In this document: positions 58,216-64,000 of the stretch, in pieces | How the letters are laid out: each line of letters starts with the position of its first letter | How positions within the stretch are numbered: position 1 is the first letter of the stretch | Position numbers and translations under genes: made by a program | Notes under the pieces: model-generated | What the model saw: the letters and a program-made list of their open reading frames with translations, nothing else | Told to the model about the DNA's origin: nothing | Databases searched by the model: none | DNA from: Candidatus Bathyarchaeota archaeon | GTDB lineage: Archaea > Thermoproteota > Bathyarchaeia > Bathyarchaeales > Bathycorpusculaceae | Assembly (NCBI GenBank): GCA_026014595.1 | Contig: JAOZHY010000033.1 | Location: 83,309 to 147,308, forward strand | Direction of reading: 5' to 3' | DNA length: 64,000 nucleotides

Positions 58216-61200
58216 ATGACTGTACTTTCGACTTTCGAAATAGTTGGACTTTATTCCGTAGTGGCGGTAGCCATCGGCGCGTTGATTTATGCGCTTATTC
58301 TGAGAAGACAGGTGCTCCGGGAGAGTTCAGGTTCAGGCAAAGTTAAAGATGTCTGGAACGGGATTAAAGCGGGAGCAAATGCCTACCTGCGAACACAGTT
58401 TAAGTCTTTGATTTTGTTCATAGGTATCTTGGGCGCCTTCCTGTATTTTTCAGCAGCGCTTGACCCTGCAGTTACAAACAACCCAGCTATTCCGAACCCA
58501 GTTTTCATAATAATCGGACGAGTCGGCGCATTCTTGATTGGAGCCTTCTTCTCCGCCATGATCGGCTACATTGGAATGAACATGGCGGTGCAGGGAAACA
58601 TCCGCGTTTCCGAAGCTTCAAAGAAAGGCTTCCGTGAGGCATTAAAGATAGCGTACCGCACAGGAACCATCACTGGAATGCTCACCGACGGCTTAGGCTT
58701 GCTGGGCGGAACAATCATCTTCTTGATTTATGTCAAGCAAGCACCTGATGTTCTGTTGGGCTTTGGCTTCGGCGGCACTCTCCTAGCCCTGTTCATGAGG
58801 GTCGGCGGCGGTATATACACCAAAGCCGCAGACATAGGAGCAGACTTAGTCGGCAAAGTTGAAGTGGGGATTCCTGAAGATGACCCTCGAAACGCAGCCG
58901 TGGTGGCAGACCTTGTGGGCGATAACGTCGGTGACTGCGCAGGCATGGCGGCTGACATCTTTGAATCCTACGAGGTGACGATGGTTTCCGCGCTCATTTT
59001 GGGTCTGGCCATCCAGCCGTTCGAGGCTAAGTGGATTGTTTTTCCTCTCTTAGCGCGTGGCATAGGTGTCGTAAGCACGGTCATAGGCACCTACTTCGTT
59101 TCAGTTTGGCCTGAGCGTTTGACGAAGGGCGACGCCTTCAAGGCGATGGATTTGTCATATGACCTTTCCAGCGTGATTTCAGCAGTCAGCTTTCTGTTGT
59201 TGTCTATTTTTTACGTGAACGATATCCGAGTGTTTTTAGCCACTACTATGGGCATAATTCTCGCGATCAGCTTCAACAAACTCGCAAATCACTTCACTAG
59301 CCCCAACAAGAACCCTGTTGATAAAGTGGCCGCTACGAGTAAAACAGGTTCAGCGACGCTCATATTGCAGGGTCTCGCTTTGGGTTTCGAGAGCACTGTT
59401 TGGACAATCTTCCTAATAGGGCTCACAATCGTGATTTCGGCTGTAATTTGGACGGGAGCAGGAATATTGTTCACGTTTTACGGCGTTGCTCTCGCAGGCA
59501 TCGGGATGCTAACGCAGACAGGCAACAACGTAGCCATGGATACCTTCGGTCCCATCGTGGACAATGCAAACGGCATAGGTGAAATGGCTGGACTCGAAGG
59601 TAAACCCCGTCAAATTCTGGCGGACCTAGACGCATCAGGTAACACAACCAAGGCAGTCACCAAGTCCTTAGCCATAGCATCAGCGGTATTGGCAGCTGTT
59701 GCTTTATTTTCTGCATTCACGGCGACCGTAAACGTCAACCTTGACATTGCAGATCCTCTGGTCTTCGTGGGACTTCTCATCGGCGGTGCGCTTCCCTTCC
59801 TGTTCAGTTTCATATCTATTCGAGCTGTCAGCAGGGCGGCTGGAAAAATCATTGAAGAAGTCAGAAAACAATTCAAAGTTCCTGGAATAATAGAAGGGTT
59901 GAAACTGCCCGATTATGCCTCCGTCGTAAGCATATGCACTTCCGCCGCGCAACGAGAACTGGCAAGCCAAGCAATAATAGCCATATTGGCTCCTCTGGCA
60001 GTTGGTACACTTCTGGGAACAGCAGCGTGGGGCGGTTTTCTAGCGGGAGTAATACTGACTGGTCAGCTGTTAGCCGTTTTCATGGCAAACTCGGGCGGAG
60101 CTTGGGACAACGCAAAGAAGAAGATAGAAGACGGATTCTACGGCGGCAAATATTCAGAGAGTCATAAGGCATCCGTAATAGGTGACACCGTTGGCGACCC
60201 GTTGAAGGACACAGCTGGACCGGCTTTGAACCCGATGATTAAAGTGATTAACCTGATTTCGCTGCTTTTCTCGGGCGTTGTTCTTTCACTGAGGAATACG
60301 CTTCTATTTGAGATTCCGAACACCGGTATCCGAATACCCGTGATTTCAGTTATCCTTTCAATCATTCTGATAGGGATTGTTGCCGCCGCCATCATGTACA
60401 GCAAACGCGAAACGATAGAAGAAGAGCGAGCACGCGACACCGAAGGACCAATACCCAGCGACGTTACAGCCAACCCCAACCCAGTAATGGTGAATACTCC
60501 TTTCATATTGAGTGCCAAACTCGATGACACCACCACTGGCGGCTCAAAAATCACAGCAGCCGAGTACAGCCTTAATGGAGCATCATGGCGCCAAATGGAA
60601 CCGGCAAATGGCGCCTTGGACAGTCCAAAAGAGCAGATAGTGGCGAAATTGTCGGTGGAGAAAACAGGAGTTTACAATCTGCAGGTGCGAGGTACCGACG
60701 AAATGGGCAACAAAGCATCCGAGAAAGGCACAACGCTGGTAGTTTATGACCCAGATGCGGGGTTTGTAACTGGCGAAGGCTGGATACACTCGCCAGCCGG
60801 AGCATACGCCGCAAACCCTGCGCTCTCAGGGAAAGCCACGTTCAAATTTGAATCCAGATATCTGAAGGGCACCTCTACTCCAACAGGTCAAACCGAATTC
60901 ATATTCGACCAGGCAGGAATGACTTTTAAGAGCACAGGTTATGACTGGCTTGTCGTATCAGAAAAAAGGGCTCAATTCCAAGGCTCGGGCACGATTAACG
61001 ATGTCGGAAACTTTGGATTCACAGTCACCATAGTTGATGAGCATGAAGAAGACGGCGGCAGAACCAAGAAATTCAGAATAAAAATCTGGGACAAAACAAC
61101 AAGAAAGGTCGTCTACGACAACAATTTTGGTTATCCAGACGACATTCCACCAGCAACTAAAATTTCAGGCGGAAGCATCGATATCCATATTAAGCGCGCA

Positions 61201-61221
61201 ACCACGGAAACTGATGAATAA
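58216..61221 (+). CDS. hppA: Membrane pyrophosphatase (second copy) fused to an Ig-like/beta ectodomain
   Basis: 1001 residues. Residues 1-~735 are a complete M-PPase with 16 helices: DIGADLVGKVEVGIPEDDPRNAAVVADLVGDNVGD, TFGPIVDNANG, and VIGDTVGDPLKDTAGPALNP. DASGNTTKAVTKS has the Lys of K+-independent enzymes, and FESY keeps the Glu that is Asp in copy 1. After the last helix (SVILSIILIGIVAAAIMYSKRE) follow ~265 extra residues. One part is Ig-like (IPSDVTANPNPVMVNTPFILSAKLDDTTTGG...YNLQVRGTDEMGNKAS). The other is GWIHSPAGAYAANPALSGKATFKFESRY...FDQAGMTFKSTGYDWLVVS, a beta domain seen in bacterial secreted proteins. I know of no M-PPase with such a tail. ppa follows after 23 bp. Confidence 0.9.
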   Translation: MTVLSTFEIVGLYSVVAVAIGALIYALILRRQVLRESSGSGKVKDVWNGIKAGANAYLRTQFKSLILFIGILGAFLYFSAALDPAVTNNPAIPNPVFIIIGRVGAFLIGAFFSAMIGYIGMNMAVQGNIRVSEASKKGFREALKIAYRTGTITGMLTDGLGLLGGTIIFLIYVKQAPDVLLGFGFGGTLLALFMRVGGGIYTKAADIGADLVGKVEVGIPEDDPRNAAVVADLVGDNVGDCAGMAADIFESYEVTMVSALILGLAIQPFEAKWIVFPLLARGIGVVSTVIGTYFVSVWPERLTKGDAFKAMDLSYDLSSVISAVSFLLLSIFYVNDIRVFLATTMGIILAISFNKLANHFTSPNKNPVDKVAATSKTGSATLILQGLALGFESTVWTIFLIGLTIVISAVIWTGAGILFTFYGVALAGIGMLTQTGNNVAMDTFGPIVDNANGIGEMAGLEGKPRQILADLDASGNTTKAVTKSLAIASAVLAAVALFSAFTATVNVNLDIADPLVFVGLLIGGALPFLFSFISIRAVSRAAGKIIEEVRKQFKVPGIIEGLKLPDYASVVSICTSAAQRELASQAIIAILAPLAVGTLLGTAAWGGFLAGVILTGQLLAVFMANSGGAWDNAKKKIEDGFYGGKYSESHKASVIGDTVGDPLKDTAGPALNPMIKVINLISLLFSGVVLSLRNTLLFEIPNTGIRIPVISVILSIILIGIVAAAIMYSKRETIEEERARDTEGPIPSDVTANPNPVMVNTPFILSAKLDDTTTGGSKITAAEYSLNGASWRQMEPANGALDSPKEQIVAKLSVEKTGVYNLQVRGTDEMGNKASEKGTTLVVYDPDAGFVTGEGWIHSPAGAYAANPALSGKATFKFESRYLKGTSTPTGQTEFIFDQAGMTFKSTGYDWLVVSEKRAQFQGSGTINDVGNFGFTVTIVDEHEEDGGRTKKFRIKIWDKTTRKVVYDNNFGYPDDIPPATKISGGSIDIHIKRATTETDE

Positions 61222-61244
61222 AAACCATCAGTGAGGAAAAAACC

Positions 61245-61799
61245 GTGAATCTTTGGAGGGACATTCCAGCAGGGGACAAGCCCCCAGAAATCTTGAACAT
61301 GGTTATCGAAGTCATGAGCAATTCCAGAGACAAGTACGAGTACAACATCGACTGGGAGGTCTTGGTTCTGGACAGGATAATTCCCTCATCCGTCGTCTTC
61401 CCTGTTGAGTACGGTTTCGTTCCGCAAACTTGGTTTGACGATGAAGACCCACTGGATATTATGGCACTGAGCTACGAACCGCTTGAAGTTGGAGCGATAG
61501 CAAAAGTCAGGGTCATAGGTGCCCTGATAATCGAGGATGAGGAAGGAATCGACGCAAAGATTCTTTCAGTGCTGGTAAACGACGCGAGGTTCGAAGGATA
61601 CAACGACATAACCGACGTGCATGAGCATCAGCTGAAGATGATTCAGGAGTTTTTTGAGACCTACAAGAGGCTGGAGCCGCACAAGTGGGCTAAGACAAAA
61701 GAATGGAAGAACGCCAAGGAAGCCAAGGAAATCGTGAACTACTCCATGGAATTGTACCGAGAAAAAATGATGAAACAGGCTGGTCAACCAGAAGAGTAA
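61245..61799 (+). CDS. ppa: Soluble inorganic pyrophosphatase (family I)
   Basis: 184 residues, GTG start with GAGG upstream, 23 bp after hppA2. Family I active-site features: EYNIDWEVLVLDRIIPSSVVFPVEYGFVPQTW, the signature DDEDPLDIM, DEEGIDAKILSV and HEHQLKMIQEFFETYKRLEPHKWAKTKEW. It hydrolyses cytoplasmic PPi to phosphate and pulls biosynthetic reactions forward. It occurs directly downstream of the energy-conserving pyrophosphatase, so one transcript probably encodes both ways to use PPi, with and without ion pumping. Confidence 0.93.
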   Translation: MNLWRDIPAGDKPPEILNMVIEVMSNSRDKYEYNIDWEVLVLDRIIPSSVVFPVEYGFVPQTWFDDEDPLDIMALSYEPLEVGAIAKVRVIGALIIEDEEGIDAKILSVLVNDARFEGYNDITDVHEHQLKMIQEFFETYKRLEPHKWAKTKEWKNAKEAKEIVNYSMELYREKMMKQAGQPEE

Positions 61800-63446
61800 T
61801 CAAGCTGAAGCGATTTGCCTGCTTAAAGCATCGTACTCTCTGTCTGAGAGCCATCCTTCATTCTTTAGTTCAAGCAGCCCTTTCTTTATACTCTCACGCA
61901 CTGCATCCACGCTCAACATATGGTTTTTCGCGCCCTTCTCTTTAATCTCGGCGTCAAAAACTGCGTTCTGCTGAATCAGCACTTGAATAGTATCCTCCAG
62001 CGAAGCTATTGTCTCAAAACGGGGAGCAAGCAGTCCCTTGATTTTCGACCTTCCCAATGCTCCTTTAAGCTTAGTAGAGAATCCTATGGGGTTCGCCATG
62101 GAAGGCGGAAGAACCGAATAGCGCTTCTTCGATTCCACCTGATAACAGGTCAAGTAGAACGGCACGTAGAACAAGCCAATTTCCTTGAACTCAGACTCCC
62201 GTTTAACCCCGAGAGCCTCAAACTGGGCGATATTCGCCTCCCTCAGCTTCGCGATTCTGCCCAACTGGTCGCTTATCAGCTTGGTCTGTTTTTCCAGCTT
62301 ATCAATCGCTTGCCGGTGAATGAGGATTTTAGCGTCACGAGACGCCTCAAGCTCCAACAGAGGCTGCCTAAGCTCCTTAATCTTGGCTTCAAGCTCAGAA
62401 CGCAGCTTGAAGACTTCAAGAGACTGACGTTCCTCCATGTCCTTAAGGGTCTTTTCGTTTTCCTTCAGTTTGTCTTCAATGTCGGATAGTTCCTTCTTTG
62501 CCTCGTTGACTTTTTCTTTCCACTTCTTTTCTCTAACCGAATCGTCTGCTTCCGCGGCGCTCTTGGCTTCAAGCTTGTAATTCTCGATTTTCGTCAGAAG
62601 TTGCTCTCTGGACTTTTCCAGTTTCACCTTTTCCTTCTGGGCGGGCAAGCGTTCCTTGTCAAAGTTCTTCGTCAAAGCAATTATCTGTTCATCGTAGTCG
62701 TCCTTGATGCGGTCTGCCTTCGGAGTGATCATTTCTTCTATGTCCTTTATCTTGGCGTCGAATTCTGCTCTTTCAACGTTTGCTTTGTCTCGGATTTCCT
62801 TGATGTAGTTGTTAGTTACTTTGGTCAGCAACCGCATGCTTTGGTTAAGCCTTTCGGCTTCCTCCTTGAAAGATTTGTATAACCGGTCGAGGTCGTGAAC
62901 CGCAGCCGCCATCGTGGACTCATCTAAAACTGGATTAAGCAGCGCCATATGTGCGGGTTGGTCAACGATTTCTGTTGCTTCACGTTGGTAAACTTCAAAT
63001 TCGCCGAGGAACTCAGGGTTCGTTATCAAGCCTTTGATTAGCAAGCCTTTCTCTGTTACAGGCGCCTGAAAATAGTTCAGGTGGTCGGCGAGGAAAGCTA
63101 CATGGGTTTCAAGGGTTTTGGAGGCCCGTTTCAGGTTATCCAAGAAGACCCTCACGTCTGGAATTTCACCATACGGCAACGTGTAGCTTGCCCTGCTCAA
63201 GCCGTCGAATATCAGGGATTTTTCGCCCATGGGAAACAGCCACAGTGGGTAGCCAATCTTCGCAAGGAAAACCAGTTTCTCTTCAGGCTGCCTCAGGATT
63301 AAGCCGCCTCCTTTGGTTCTATCTAGTTCTGCCAGAGCGAAAGCCGCGGCAACTTCTAGGTCGGAGGTGAAAGGTTCTTGGCGGTTTTCTGAAAGCACTG
63401 AAAAAGGCAAAAGGAACTCCTTTGTTTCCAGAGTCACGCTTGGCAT
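61800..63446 (-). CDS. Coiled-coil protein of unknown function
   Basis: 548 residues. A globular N-terminal part (~1-180: FLLPFSVLSENRQEPF ... KLVFLAKIGYPLWLFPMGEKSLIFDGL) precedes a long charged coiled coil (~185-400: DRLYKSFKEEAERLNQSMR ... KLEKQTKLISDQLGRIAKLRE). A C-terminal domain (FKEIGLFYVPFYLTCYQVESKKRYSVLPPSMANPIG) is followed by a helical tail (VRESIKKGLLELKNEGWLSDREYDALS). No signal peptide or membrane helix is clear. I do not recognise a named family. ATG follows AAGGGA. It is convergent with ppa. Confidence 0.8.
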   Translation of the reverse strand: MPSVTLETKEFLLPFSVLSENRQEPFTSDLEVAAAFALAELDRTKGGGLILRQPEEKLVFLAKIGYPLWLFPMGEKSLIFDGLSRASYTLPYGEIPDVRVFLDNLKRASKTLETHVAFLADHLNYFQAPVTEKGLLIKGLITNPEFLGEFEVYQREATEIVDQPAHMALLNPVLDESTMAAAVHDLDRLYKSFKEEAERLNQSMRLLTKVTNNYIKEIRDKANVERAEFDAKIKDIEEMITPKADRIKDDYDEQIIALTKNFDKERLPAQKEKVKLEKSREQLLTKIENYKLEAKSAAEADDSVREKKWKEKVNEAKKELSDIEDKLKENEKTLKDMEERQSLEVFKLRSELEAKIKELRQPLLELEASRDAKILIHRQAIDKLEKQTKLISDQLGRIAKLREANIAQFEALGVKRESEFKEIGLFYVPFYLTCYQVESKKRYSVLPPSMANPIGFSTKLKGALGRSKIKGLLAPRFETIASLEDTIQVLIQQNAVFDAEIKEKGAKNHMLSVDAVRESIKKGLLELKNEGWLSDREYDALSRQIASA

Positions 63447-63494
63447 ACATTTCCCTTGATATAATTAATGGTGATACTGTTTTAAAACTTGTCT

Positions 63495-63902
63495 TTAAGC
63501 CCGCGAACCGCCAGTAAAGAAGTCTGTTATTCGCCTCTGGTACAGTGCACGTTTCAGAAGCTCACTCTGCATTATCCACCGCTGCATAGGAATCTCGAAC
63601 CTGCCGCCAATGAACTTCAATGCTTCATGCAGCGTATTGAAGAGGTAAGGTTTCTGGCGCATGGCGTTCCGCACGTTCTCGCGGACTTGCCAGACGCCGA
63701 CGGGCATTATGTAGCCGGGTCGCGCTTCCCTCAGCACAATCACGGTGGCTTGCCGTCTTTCCTTAACGAGCTGTTCACAGGTTGCCAGCCGCGCCGAGTA
63801 GTAGCAGCCGCTTATCTGCGCGTACGTGGTTCGTCCGCTGTTGCCTTCCCAGTCCGAAAGGTTGCAATGCTCATAAGCAGAAGGACTACTGCTTTTTTCT
63901 TT
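63495..63902 (-). pseudogene. nreA: C-terminal remnant of an Nre-type archaeal DNA repair protein with PIP box
   Basis: The open frame (about 135 codons) begins after a TAA at 63903-63905. It encodes AYEHCNLSDWEGNSGRTT YAQISGCYYSARLATCEQ..., then VIVLREARPGYIMPVGVWQVRE, NTLHEALKFIGGRFEIP, and ends QRRITDFFTGGSRA. QRRITDFF fits the PCNA-interacting motif Qxx(I/L)xxFF at the C-terminus of archaeal Nre proteins (DUF650/651, COG1602). The whole N-terminal ~two-thirds (these proteins are ~400 residues) is missing. There is no ATG, GTG or TTG before GTG 63743, which is deep inside the conserved part. So it is a 5'-truncated gene, a rearrangement or a misassembly. The family assignment rests on recognition of motifs. 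Confidence 0.6.
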
Positions 63903-64000
63903 TTATTGTATACTTTTTCTGCAGTTAATTGCTTACTTAATATTCTTGGTACTTTACTTGATCAACAAACCAGGGTACCATCGTTCAGCCCTTTCCCAAT
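63903..64000. other. AT-rich stretch upstream of the Nre remnant
   Basis: About 100 bp up to the window edge with stops in every minus-strand frame and no protein-like sequence. The AT-rich joint with the Nre coding frame marks the probable breakpoint. Confidence 0.5.

Noticed and set aside
1..64000. Search by eye for tRNA, rRNA, CRISPR arrays, insertion sequences and replication origins
   Set aside because: No spaced direct repeats, transposase, integrase, tRNA cloverleaf (GGTTCGA-type arm with matching stems) or rRNA-like sequence was noticed; a covariance-model scan would be decisive.

Overview
The window looks like a piece of a Bathyarchaeota-type (Miscellaneous Crenarchaeotic Group) archaeal genome, probably from an environmental assembly. 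Archaeal markers are aIF1A, NucS/EndoMS, a DUF35-thiolase pair, an HdrA-MvhD type electron-transfer protein with a polyferredoxin, many TATA boxes (several placed so close to the start that the mRNA would be leaderless) and TTG/GTG starts. SMC-ScpA-ScpB, a Ku/LigD end-joining set and two membrane pyrophosphatases fit the same picture. The taxonomic call is inference from gene content; no rRNA or tRNA gene was seen.

Layout. 1-2 kb: end of a secreted protein, small hypotheticals, an AbrB-PIN toxin-antitoxin pair. 2.1-7.3 kb: a BlaI-type repressor plus membrane metallopeptidase, divergent from a MacB-like ABC exporter and a YVTN beta-propeller protein; the shared region carries three inverted repeats. 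7.4-11.2 kb: an NHEJ operon (PrimPol, Ku, ligase fused to a 3'-phosphoesterase) plus DUF72. 11.2-16.9 kb: a 675-residue coiled-coil protein with Cys clusters at both ends, a PQQ propeller-glycosyltransferase fusion, and aIF1A with an OB-fold protein. 17.3-18.8 kb: small zinc proteins, a predicted metallopeptidase, a LysW-like zinc ribbon. 18.8-23.9 kb: membrane proteins, alcohol dehydrogenase, HAD phosphatase, thiolase/DUF35. 24-26.5 kb: a surface protein interrupted by an in-frame TGA, and a DUF5678-retropepsin pair. 27.1-32.6 kb: membrane pyrophosphatase and an MgtA-like P-type ATPase. 33-39.4 kb: regulators, threonine aldolase, GAF protein, transporters, universal stress protein. 39.4-45.8 kb: a peptide/oligosaccharide ABC importer. 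46-50.8 kb: smc-scpA-scpB. 51.4-54.8 kb: HdrA-MvhD and polyferredoxin. 55-58 kb: membrane-anchored regulator, methyltransferase, nucS. 58.2-61.8 kb: a second membrane pyrophosphatase with an extra ectodomain, followed by soluble pyrophosphatase. 61.8-64 kb: coiled-coil protein and the C-terminal remnant of an Nre-type repair protein ending in a PCNA-binding motif.

Themes. Pyrophosphate is handled by three enzymes, two energy-conserving and one soluble. DNA maintenance is rich (NHEJ, SMC complex, NucS, OB-fold protein, Nre remnant). The most notable items are the BlaI/metallopeptidase/ABC regulon with its candidate operators, the pyrophosphatase-ectodomain fusion, the archaeal NHEJ operon with Lig-PE order, and two families of intergenic repeats. 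Four genes show a broken or non-canonical frame (frameshifted BlaI, in-frame TGA, ATA start, truncated Nre); these may be real biology or assembly errors and should be judged together.
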